Shown piece by piece: positions 45,801 to 58,900 of a stretch of 64,000 nt of DNA. The DNA is taken from NCBI GenBank assembly GCA_032207245.1, contig CM063498.1, positions 59,369,730 to 59,433,729 on the forward strand, read 5' to 3'. This DNA comes from Pardosa pseudoannulata. Taxonomy: Eukaryota > Arthropoda > Arachnida > Araneae > Lycosidae. Made by a program: the position numbers and the translations under genes. Below the pieces are notes generated by a model that saw nothing but the letters and a program-made list of their open reading frames with translations, was not told the origin of the DNA and ran no database searches. Numbering within the stretch: position 1 is the stretch's first letter; every line of letters begins with the position of its first letter.

Positions 45801-48800
45801 AAAATGCTAAAACACTCCCTAAGTTAGAAAGTAATTACACCAGTGTATATTAACAGTATATTTTATTCAAATAAATAATTAATAACAATGTAATAAAAAG
45901 TATCAAGTAGAATACTTATTTTTTTGTTTTGAATAATCCATTATTAAAAAAAAGCCAATTAAAAGAGAAATGAAATATAAACATAAAAGTTCATGCTTTC
46001 TTAAATTCCTTTAAGATGTATATTTGATACACAAAATTGTACTGCCAAATTTAAATGAAAACTGTATTTTTTATGTCTAATTTAGCATTACAAAATGTAT
46101 TGAGTTTCTGCAAATGTTGCTCATAAAAAGATAAGTGAAATTTCTGTGTATTTAATTAGGATTCAAAAGGTTATCTCTTATTATTTTATTTTCTAAAACC
46201 ACTAAGTTTACTATTTATTGCTGTCAAGATATATTAAATTTAATACTAATAATACTTTCATTGTATGTCAATGAATATTGAGGATTTTGGTAATAACATA
46301 TAACATTCATGAGCTATTACAAAGATAACTAATGTTTATAAATATTTATATTCATTTTTGAATAAATGAAAACTATGTGCTTTCCTTTTACCTAGTTGAT
46401 TACAAAGGTTTCAAAATTATTTTTTTGAGATTGAACACTTTTAAAATAAATACTTTCTGTTATTAAACTTAAAAAAAATATTTTTTTTTTAATATCAGCA
46501 TGCTTTCTGTTTTTTACCCTGCTGTTATTTTGAAAATGTTTATAAATGTTTGTTAATATAATCTATTGGTACTAAACAGAAACTTATAAATTAATGGAGA
46601 AAATCATACTTGAAGTACAATCCCAGTTCCAATTGGTCCTTCCAAAGTCCACTTGCAGTTAGAGTTTGCAAAATATCTGTTGGGATAGTTTGGGGATTGT
46701 ATTGCATCACCAGAGCTTTGTAAATGAAAGTGACAAGATGCTGAAAAAGACAAAAATAAGCTTATGGAAAATTACCCAGATTAATAAGAATTCAGAAGCT
46801 ATGTATCAGAACATATGAAGTTATGCATACATAATAAAAATTGGCAAAGTGCACCAAACAGAATTCCAAAGGAAACAAGATAGTATGTGATAAATGAATT
46901 CAAATATCCATTCAAGAATACTGGGAAAGATATTCATAAACTGATACTAGGAATAAAGATTTTAAAAAATGGTGAAATATCAACAATTGAAATGGAATGA
47001 TTAAATAGCTAATTTCCAATACTATTATCAGACAAACTAATAGTAGTAAATATCTATAGAATACAGTTTACCTATATAAAATCATAGTGCTACAGATATT
47101 AAGTTTACTAGAGATTGATACATGAAAATTAAAAACAGGATAAATAATGGAAGGTTTTGATTTTTATTGGCAGAAAAAAACTATCAGTTAGAATATTTGA
47201 AAATAATGATAATTTCTCTTAACTTTCTTTTAACTGAAAACTAAAGAAAAATTTTAAATATGAATGAAAATTATAAAAGAAATTAAATAAATTAACTTCT
47301 AAGCAGCAGCTAAAAAAGAGTAATTTTTTTAAATTTACTGATTTATCAAATATAGAATTTTTGTCATAGAATAATAATACATGCAAAATATTCAAAATTT
47401 TTTTCAATTAAACACAAAATATAAAAATATAGCATAATACAAAAAATAAAACATTTAAAATGAGAAATAACTTACCTGGGCAGTCCATTTCATCAGACTG
47501 ATCTCCACAATCATCTTCCCCATCACATAAAAACTTTTTACTAATGCAGTGTCCATTATTGCAATGGAAAGAATCTAAACAACAGAATAAGAAAATTATC
47601 GACTGTTAGCAAATAAATATAAAAGAACTTAGATAAAGTTCTACGACCCTTAACCCTCTCTTTTTCTTAAACTTTCTCATATGAATAATTTTACATACTA
47701 AAACTTAGTTATAAATTAACTTACTTTCAAAATTGGACTTTTTAAATCCTAATTTAATTTAATTTTATACTTAATTTACTACAGATATGAAATTTCCTAG
47801 TTCCATTATTATGATTGAATACATAGGTCATAGAAATACTCCACTTAAAAATAATCATATTCATTCTTATCATAAATCATTTTAAAGGGATAAATATGTT
47901 TCCAGTTATTTCCTATTTTTCATTAAATAATTCAAGGAAACTTTTACAAATTTTGTTTTAATATTAAAATTTTAAAATTGCCTATATATTTAAAAGAAGC
48001 CCAGTGGCGTTGGGGTAGCACTTTGTGTTCCGACACCACAGGTCTGAGGTTCGATCCCCAGACTAGGCAAGGTTAACTCAGCCTTTCATCCCTTCAGTAG
48101 GTAGAGAAACTGAAGACCAAGCATGCTTGGGAACTAAACACTGGGGGTTCTGCGTAAGGCTGACCACCTAACCAGAACATATGCTTCGCACCCCAGGGCG
48201 CTTGGTCTAGAAAACGGAGATTGGCACCGTAGGCCCTGGCCCCTTAGGGGCTGTTGCGCCGAGGAGTATAAATTTAAAAAGTTTTTTTTTATTACAGAAA
48301 ACTTTTTCTTAACCCTGTTCTTTCATGCTTATTTAATATATTTTAACTAGCAATAAAAAATAATCATACTAGTTAGCAAAAAATAAAGTTTTCTTATAAT
48401 AAATCTGCTTAGAATAATACTCATTTTTAATTCAGAAAATATGAATTAATATTTTCTGACTAAATATTAATTATTTAATTAAGAAAAACTAGTTAGTTTC
48501 TTTTTCATACTATATTTCATATTTAAATGTCAAATGTACTATCTATATGAAAAATTTGAATGAAAAAATTTCAACAAGATTTGCAAGAGGTTATATATCT
48601 GAGTACAAAGTCACAAAAAGAGAAATTTTATTTTTTGAACAGATTAAAATGGAAAGTAATTAGATTATTATACCTCTGTGACATGATTTAATATGACAAA
48701 TAAATGGTAGAAGAGTTTCACAAGGAGCCAGCTCCCATACTTGTGATTCTTCTTTGATTTTGGCACGAACACATTCACCTTTCTGAGGCTGTGGTTGATC

Positions 48801-49954
48801 ATGATCCCAGAAACCTGTGTACTTGGACACAAAAGTACCACTTGATGATTCAAGAGTATTTGTAGAAAGACCATCAACTGATGTTAAACCTAAATGGAAA
48901 AACCAGGAGATAAACTGGCATGAGCATATGATTAAAAATAGATTACAAATACTCTTGATGATTCAAGAGTATCTGTAGAAAGACCATCAACTGATGTTAA
49001 ACCTGAATGGAAAAACCAAGATTAATTGGCATGAGCATATGATTAAAAATAGATTACAAATACTCTTGATGATTTAAGAGTATTTGTAGAAAGACCATCA
49101 ACTGATGTTAAACCTAAATGGAAAAACCAAGCTATAAACTGGCATGGGCATATGGTTAAAAATAGATTTTTGTAAAAAGGAAATTATAAATCTTCATTTA
49201 TAACCTGTAATAAACTATACAAATAAATGTTATGACAATATTAGTATATATTATATTATATTAATTATATAGTATAAAATGTACTTATTACTACAGTCAA
49301 AGGATTATATACGTAAAAAAATATAAATTTTCATCACTTTTATAACAGCTATAAATTATTTTACCTATCCAGTAGGATATTTCCCCTAGGTCTCTCAGAC
49401 TTTTGCTGGCAACTTTACTAGTAAAATTATTTTGACTATAATCTCCTATTAAGACCAACTCCCCTCCATATCTGAAAATAAAAAATATATAAATACTTCT
49501 AATAATGACAAACATTCTATTTTAACACAACATAACATTTCCTTATAGTTTTATAATTATTTCATAAACTCACATTAAACACAGATGAATTAAAAAGCAA
49601 AACTTGAAGGAAAAATAATTCAAATACCCTTATAACAATAAATTCAAAGTTTGGAATCTTTTTATTAATAATACATAATTACTTTAGCTTGCTTACACTA
49701 TTAAAAATATTTTATAAAAATTGTATTGTTCCAAACAGATAAAAAAAACAGTGTAGATTTACTAAGTATTCAATTAATCAAAAAGGGATTACATGTTGAG
49801 TTTAAATGTTACAAACTTAATATAAATATGTAGTGGAAAAAATAAATTAAAATACCCCCCCCAAAAAAAAAAAAAAACAAGGGAAAATTTAAAGAATTTT
49901 CATTATTGATCATATACATGTAGTTTCTCATATATCTATCTATCTATCTATCTA

Positions 49955-50023
<69 letters not shown>

Positions 50024-51949
50024 AACGTAATTAACGCTGAAAAGTGAACTATTAACAAAGACATCAATTTATCACTTAAACATTTTTGTGAGGCATATAT
50101 AGATATAATTTAAAATTGTATTTACTACTAGTAAAATACCAGCGTATCTCCAATTGATGACGATTGTTACTTTACCAGTTTTTATTATTAAAGGAGTTTA
50201 ATAAATCCATTCATGTTATTAGATTTTTAAATGCATATAAAGTCAAACAACAGTATGTGCATTAAATATTTATAGGTTTTCTATAAAAGTGAGTGCAAAA
50301 AATATGTATGCACATATTTGCATATATATGTGTATGCGTTTCGAGTGTCATCGACAATGGCAATCAAAAGAAAGTGATATTACAATTAGGACAGCAATTA
50401 AAAAACTTAAGAGGGCCATTAGTGAAATGGGGTAAAGGAAAGTCAAAAATGAAATTCAAACAACCCGCGAAATTTGTTTATGTCCAGAAGAAAAAAATAT
50501 TTTTGATAATATTTACAGTCTTACGTGATGAAAGGTAAATATCTATATAATGCATAATAATATTATTAATAAATATAAATTTATATATATTTCTCCAATT
50601 AGAAACATAAAAACTGAAATTAGAAGCTTTAACTACCAGAGTTGTCAATTTGTCACATTGACTGAATAAACAATTAATTTTATTCCCTTTGTCTCCAGAT
50701 AAGAACTATTATAGTAGCGATAACTAATTTAAACCTTAGAATTTCATTCTGTAAAGAGTAGAAACACATAATTCTATCAAAAATAAAAAATAATAATTAA
50801 GTTGTTAGGTATAACCATTGGTTATATTTGACATCTAAGTTTCCAAAGTTATTAATAGATGGCGCTACATCATAAATAAACACTGTTTACTTTTTTACCC
50901 TCTTTTACCTGTTCAATTAAAAATTGTTAAAGGTTTGTGACGATTATGTCAAAAATTTCATTGTTAATATCTGTGTCAGGGAAATATTATAATACTTGTG
51001 AAGTTCAAAGATAACATGATATGATTAATTCTTTATTTAATAAAAATATTTTTACAAAGATTGTAGGTGGCTGTAAACCTTCATAAGATGACATATTACT
51101 TAAAGCAACTGACATATTACTTTAATATCTTATTCAGTTCTTTTTATTATAATGTACAGTAGATGTATAAATATGGTTGTACTTTTAGAATATCCCACGC
51201 AGATATTTCAAAAAAAAAAATTATGTGAATTACAATTTCAAACAACAGAAGAAATCATTCATCGGCTGGTGAAAATGTATAGCATTTATTCACAATTTTA
51301 TTAAAATATAAAAAAATAGGGACTTCCTAAATACACTGGTAAAGTTATATGTCAAAATAAGAGATTGGGTCCAGAACTTAAAGTTATGATTTCCATGCAT
51401 TATTAATAGAAGCACTCGAAAGGAAGAAATTGTTTAGTTATTAAATTCTTTGACATAAAAATGGAAGTATATTATTAATTTCATATTATGGGTAATAGTT
51501 AGTATGTCGAATTCCATCCACTGAACTTGGGTACGAAGGGCTGGCTCAGGGAAGGTGAAAATTTGGTGTGTGTCTGTGTGTGGGGAGGGGTACATGGATG
51601 GGTATGTGAGAAAATTACTGAAATGTTATGTTAATTACCCATTTAAAAAATCGAAATCAATATCGATTTTATCTTTTGATATGAATTTACAGTTCGTGTT
51701 TACACTGTTTATAAGCTAAAAATATCTACAATCCTTAATTCATAAAAAATAATAATAATAAAAACTTTACAAAAGGCAAAAGAGCGGTATGTTTGGTGAT
51801 TAAATATGAAATTGCTGATCAAATAAACTTATTAAATAATGGGAGATATTGTTTGCAGAACTGAAAGGTATAAAAACAGGGGGAGGAGAACGCAAAGGGA
51901 CAATTTCACTCCGAATATTTTTCTCATCGGTATTGAAATGTTTTACAAT

Positions 51950-51996
<47 letters not shown>

Positions 51997-52856
51997 TTTT
52001 TTTTTTTTTATCATACAACTCTTTTTTTCCCTCTTATACTTAATTTTTTTTCATCATGGAACCATGAAATATTTGAAAAAACTATTTAAGAAACAGTTCA
52101 GCCGAAATGCTTTTAAATAGACAATACGTATAAAAAATATATCTGTATGTGAGGGAACCTTAAATATTCCAAAAAATATGTAAAATAAATTTAACTTTGT
52201 AGAAAGCAATATTTGAAGAATTTTTCCTTTCGTAATACACGCGTAAGCCTTTTTTTTTCTGTAACAGTTTTATTAATTGCTAAATGATTTTAATCAATTT
52301 TCCAATTATCTTGAAGTCCTCTGATTTTAGTAAGTAGAAATTTTTGCTGTCAAGGTATCTTTATTTTTTAAAAGAATTTTTATTATAATTTTTGTAACCG
52401 TATAAAAATTTTACCAATCCTTGAAGAGTTAGTTTTAAATAAGAGCGATAAATTTGATAAAGCGTTATTCTTTAGATTTAACCAAGTGATAATTCTAAAC
52501 AAAAGAAATTGCCTCATGGTAATGACCATACACACCCTCCAAATTTCCGATGATTTCTGAGTACGCACTGTGTCACTCCCTTACGGGGCTGCCCTCTACG
52601 GCCGTCTCTTTGTATCACAGCACTGTGCGGCCCTGCAGAGAGGTGGGTGCATCCGAGTAGAGATGTAAAAAACCAGGAATTTTGGAGAGGTGGGAATAAA
52701 CCCGGGAATTTTGGGGCATAAACCCGGAATTTTGGGAACTTTGGCAAGAAATCATTTTAACAATGTTTACATTTATTTTTTCAACAGCGGCTATTTAAGA
52801 GCTAGCATATTATTTCTGAGAGATTTTTTTTTTTTTTTTTATATATAATATATATA

Positions 52857-52929
<73 letters not shown>

Positions 52930-55900
52930 GAGAGAGAGAGAGATGTTATCCAAGAAAAATAATGATTTATGGGTTTTGTGACACTACAGATTATTGCCTA
53001 ATATTTATGTAATAATAAAAATATTGGATATTTGTCAAAGGAAAAATATACTCATACTTTCATGCTAAACATGATACCTTGTCAAATATAGTTAGTTAAT
53101 CCCAATTATTCAATTTTTTTTTCATAGCATGTAATAGTTAAATTTTGTGAAAATATCAACTTTTGAGGTCTATAACAAATACAGAAAAAGTGGTGGTTTT
53201 TCATTGTGTTATAGGAATTGGCGACTTCAAAATACTACAAAATTCCCATGTTTTGGAAATTTTCAAAATTTCCTTCCCCCAAAACCCGGTTTTCTCCACT
53301 GCTCACAACTCTAATCCCGAGGCACAATAAGGTGACTCCATAAGCAGCGAAATTTAAACGTTTAAGGTCCACATTGTGAAAACTTGCATCGTGCTGAGAA
53401 AATCTGCCGCACGCTCTTGACTATGACCGTACGATCGTTTATTCTACAGAGTTAACCAGTAAACAATGGAGTCATTGTACACGGATCTGAAAAATGGAGC
53501 GATGTGTAACAAATTAATTTTTCAATCTGGGGGAAGTAGATCAATTATTCAAAATCAGTTTTGGGTTCTACTGCATGTGCCCTTAGATTGTAGATGGACT
53601 ATTGAATTCTTTACAAAATTATAATACTCGCGATATAACAAGATAATAATAAATTTTATCTTGTTTCAAAGAAATAAATAGTTTCTAGTTTTATGACTGA
53701 TTATACCATCCCCAGGTAGCACAAAAATATCAGTCAATATCAAAAGTATATGAACAGCCTATATTAAATGCCCCTCTACCCCTTCCAAAAAAAGGATATC
53801 TTTTTTTAAATGTATATAATATATATAACAATATTCACCACGTGGTAATTTTGCCTTGCCAGCTAATTCATTCACTTCTTCTTGAAGTGTATATATTGAA
53901 GTATATGGCTTTTTCTATTTGTTAACACATTGTATGCTGGACACGTACTAGTACGTTTTCTGACGACTGATACTTGAGAGCGGGTCACGTACTAGGGTTA
54001 GTGTAAAAACATGGTTTGTTTGTGGGTGCAAAAATAACGGTGTACACAGGAAAACGAAGCCGAATGTTCGTGTCTACTAAACATATATTCTGGAAAAATT
54101 TAGATAAATAAAAACTAGTTTTTACATTAGTCAATGCGGAACCACAGAACGGGAAGGTTGATTAAAAAATGAATTTAGATTTAAAATTAACTTTTTATTT
54201 ATCCTTGCAAAAATGATATTATATATATGTATATTTATATATTATATATATTTGTATTTATATATATATATTTGTTTAGTTGTCTATTTATGTATTTGTT
54301 TATATATTTCAATATAAAATATGAAAAGTTGGTTAAAAATTAAATAATTTTCGATCTATTGAGGTTTAACTGAATAACTAAATTTATACGCAAAACTTCC
54401 GTCTCCGGTACAATTACGCTGCGAAATGTACCACACAATGTGTTAAAAAGCTTTACATTTAAAATTGAGCCACTTATCTCAGTCGGCAATGATCTCATAA
54501 CTGAAAGGTTGCGGGTTCGGGAATCAAGCCTGCATGAAATCCGCCGTATTTGTTAATAATAATTGGGGTACGTAAAATACGTTCGTGGTCACAATGTGCT
54601 CCAAGTTCTCAAACGATATATCTGGGGGGTGGCAGGCCAAGCTTGGGGGTCTTCTCGATATCTGCTTCTAAATTACGAGGACTCATCGGTGTTCATCAAA
54701 TGAAAGTCGCACTTCCTTCGCCTTTATTCGTGTGGTCTCAGGCCTACGTGATTGGATCTTCGAAGGACACTGACAACAACAACAACAACGTTTAAAGTTT
54801 GTATTACCCGGCATTTTCCATCAGAACAAGAATTTGTGGCAGTTCAGTTCTACTTTGCTTGTCTCCGAAGAATGGCTTAGTTTAGCTTAGGTTTGTGGTG
54901 CTACGGTCTACTTTTTGCAGCACGAGGGTTAATGATACCGGGACCTACAGCTTAAAGCCGACTCCGAATGGCTACGAACATCCATGCCACTGTGGGATTC
55001 GAACCCACGAACTCCGGTTCCGAAGGTCAGCACCCTAACCAATCGGCCATCGTTCGACTCCAAAGAATGGCAATAACGGCAATTAGTCTACTACTCTTTG
55101 TGGTGAAAGAGCAAAATCGATTCACTTCTGTTCGGCTAAAGGTGGTAGTATTGTGCGTGTGAGATCATTTATTGTCAGAAAATGTTAATTATTTCTATGA
55201 ATATCGATAGATATCGCTGAATATTGTTAAATACAGTAGAACCTCGATTATCCGAACCTCGATTAACCGAAACTCTCCATTTACAGAAGTTGATTTCTTC
55301 TTCCTTTTTTTTTTTTTTTTTTTTTTTTTTTTCCACTTTCTACTATCATCCAAAATTTTCTCTTTACAAACATGCATTTTTAAAGCTTTTCCCCCACATT
55401 CCTTTGTATGCAAGCCGTCATTTTCAAAATAGTCATAATAACAGTTCAATGACGATACTACATATTAAACTAGATGATTATTGATGAATTCTCGATTATC
55501 CAAAAATTTCGATTATCCGAAGTAGGTTCGGTCCCAATTACTTCGGATAATCGAGGTTTTACTGTAATATCAAGTTTTGGTGAAAATGCAGTTCAGGGTG
55601 TCCCCCCCCCTCTTTTTTTGCGATACTTTTTAACTCCAGTAGTGTGAACATGCTATTTAAGATGACGGCGATAAACATGTATAAGAGCAATAAAATGTAA
55701 TAAAAAGCATAAACTATAAGTAAAAACACAGTATAGGTAAAATATATACACAGATTGTACCAAATTTTTAAGTATGCAAATGAATGGAGAACAATTTTTA
55801 AAATTTTTAAGAAAATATGGGTACTTATTTTATAAAAGTAGTGAAAATGCAACAAGAAGCATTAACTATGAGAATCAAAATATTTATAACAGTATATTAA

Positions 55901-58900
55901 AATTTTAAACACAACTGTAGTCGGAAAATCCCTCAGGTTGCCATATGTCAGAAAATTCGCATTAAAGAATCAAATACCCTAAACTTGTGTGAAGCCCATT
56001 TTTATAATGTTGTATGATACTGCTAACAGCGTTAAGTTAAACTTTGTAAAAAGTGGAAAATTTATTAAATTCCATTTTTTAGAATAATACTTCCTTACAA
56101 GCAATATAAACAACTCTTTTAAGTGCTTTCTTTAAAACAATTTCAAATTTTAATTTTACATTATGTCGGTCAATATTAACAGATGTCCAAAATTTGATGT
56201 CCGATATTCAGTAACATTTAAAATATTTGCCAATATTTGTACGACATTGTCCGATATATTTGTGGTACCAGTGTCCCTAACTAATCAGCTACGTGAATTT
56301 TTCACTTTATTCTTTGGTCGTCCATTTTCAAAAAGCACTCATAAATATTCTGAAAAATGTCTATTTACCGAACTCTCATTACAGTGTTTTTGCTTCAAAG
56401 TTCTCATCACGCTATCCAGTTCATCCTCGTAGAACAAAAGAAATATATTATTACTGAAATACTAAAATTACTAGCAATGCGTGCAAATTTTTTTTTGTGT
56501 TTCATTAATTGTTGGGGAACATGTTGTTAAAATAGGGAAAGATGTTGCGTGAAAAGTAGAGTTAATTGCATGACTGTCCCTTTAGTTTAGTTTCCTACGT
56601 GTGCTTTAATTAAAATGGCTACTGTTTCGTAACAATATAATTGGAACTAAGATCACGTAATATGCACGGGTTCTAGCTCGATGGCGATCTCAAGTCTTCA
56701 TTCCGATTGCTTGTGACAAAATTAAGAATTACCTATTGTGGTTTAGAAATATCGATCAGAAACTATCAAGGTCTTTGTTAGGTAGTTTTAACTACAGTGT
56801 CGTGTTTAGTAATTAAAAGACCTAATGTGGATACAAGATGACTTCCTTGTACGCCTATTAAATTATACACTTTTTTAAATGTTATTCTATGATTGGTTGG
56901 GTTGAAGCGCTACAGTCCATTTTTTAGCTCCACAAGAGCTAATAGGACCTGGGCCAACTGCTTAAAGTCGATTCCTAACGGCTACGAACATCCATGCCAG
57001 AAATGGGATTCAATCCCATTAAATCCGGAACTCAAGAACAGCACTCTACCCATTTGCTCATCATGCCGAATGGTTGTATGTTACCTCATCAAATTATTAT
57101 TTGCGCAGTCTTTTAAATGTTCAAAGTTAGTTTCCTTTCTTAAGGTAACGGTGTTATCCGAGTAAAGCTCATGTACTGTCATCTGGTGGAAACCGGCAGT
57201 GGTAATATCATTGAGATTGTTTGTTATATATAGAGTAAAATGAAATCAGGAGGACCAAAAGGGATGAGTCCAACTAAATGTTACTAAAGTCCTTAATATA
57301 CAACTTCAATATTCAAAGACTAACGCTTTTGAGGTAAACGAGTTATGTACGTACGTGCATACAATCAAACGCCATACCGGGCCCACTGCGCAGTCGACCC
57401 TTCGAAGAACCCGGAACACTCCCGTCGCGCCGCAGGCGCCATCATGGGGTGAACTCAGAGCTCTATCGAGGGAGGAGAATTTGGAAGACTACTAGATGCT
57501 TAGTGGACCTCTTGACGCCGGATTTAGAGAAAATGGCACAAACCACGCAGGTCGAGGAGAAAATTAAAAATAAATAAATAAATAAAAATGAGAGGAATTA
57601 GGAATTAGTACGAGCGAACAGACGTCATGCCGACATGAATTGAGGGATGGTCAAAATAGATACTTAAAGTTTCCAAGTCAAAGTTTCCCCATATGTACGT
57701 ACAAATATAACATCGAAACCAGCCCTCTAAGCGGTTCTCACGTACAATTCCGCCAAACCGATGATTTCTTCAAAGCGGTTGTCACGTACAATTTTCGACC
57801 TCCAAAAACGTTCCGAAAATTGGTGTAATGTACATTTCTTCCAGCGTTTTCTCCCATGGAATTTTGAGGTAGGAGGGTCAGGTCGATTGTTTAGAAACTG
57901 CACCCCTCTTTGACTGACATTTATTGAGGGATGCACCCCTATTCCCTGAGGCACAAAGACGCTGATAGCTTTTCATGGCTTTGTAAATCTCTATTTCGAA
58001 GTATTTCATTTTCGGTAACAGATGTATTTCTAATTGCACCACTTAAATATCTTGGATGACTTTCGTAAAAAAATATGAATAATTCTCTTAAAGAATATTT
58101 TTATTTGTACTTTTAGAATGTATTATTTCTTATGGGATGATCTTCGAGACTTGACGAGCTTTATGTGTATTAAAAATTAACAATCTATAATATCTATTTA
58201 TATATAACCGGAAGTAAAGGGACAATAACGAGGGTGGGTTTCCCGTATTCCATTCTAGTTGACAAAGCGTGAAGTAAAAAATCATAGAACGCTTTGGCCA
58301 CTGACACAATAAACCTTTAGCGTATTTTTTTGGAGACTTATTTTCCTCGGTGTGTTCCACTCGGAGGGCTAGTCAAAATAGAATCAAACATGGTTAAAGT
58401 GGGTAATTAATTTCGTTGAAATCTGAACATCGAAATTTTTGCTGTTACACTACTTCATTTATTTCATAAAAGGAAGTAGAAAGGAAAAAAAAATTAAACA
58501 CCAGTTTGCCTTCACTTTGCTTCTATGGCAAACTCTGTTGGTAACTGTTATAGTTAATTATCAATGCACAGTTAATATTTATATCTCCAGACTCGTATCT
58601 GGAGTTATAATATATTAACAACAATAAGAAGTTAAGTTGTCTGTATAAAAAATACCTCTAGAACTCAGTCTGGAAGTATTCTTCTATATCTCCAGAAAAT
58701 AGGGTAACAAACCTCGTCGTTTGAAAATAAACATCAAGAGTAGTTTAATTTGGAGAACTATTGTCAATTTTTTGTGAGACGATGGCTAATTAAACTGGGA
58801 TCTACTGCTTAATGCCAATTTTGAGAATGTTTACGAGCATCCATACCAGTGAGAGGTTCAAACCCATGGACTCTGACATCAGGTGCGTCTTACCAATTAG

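Noticed and set aside
48841..49175. CRISPR-like or satellite array
   Set aside because: Only three units without spacers, and each contains exon sequence; it is a local tandem duplication in an animal gene.
50855..50885. CTCF-like motif agatggcgctac
   Set aside because: A single short core match with no supporting flanks or conservation data.
51800..52120. Lysine-rich or phenylalanine-rich small proteins
   Set aside because: Translations of a T homopolymer run.
54968..55040. tRNA gene, because of good A and B box sequences
   Set aside because: No complete cloverleaf could be drawn and the segment is part of a dispersed SINE with target duplications.
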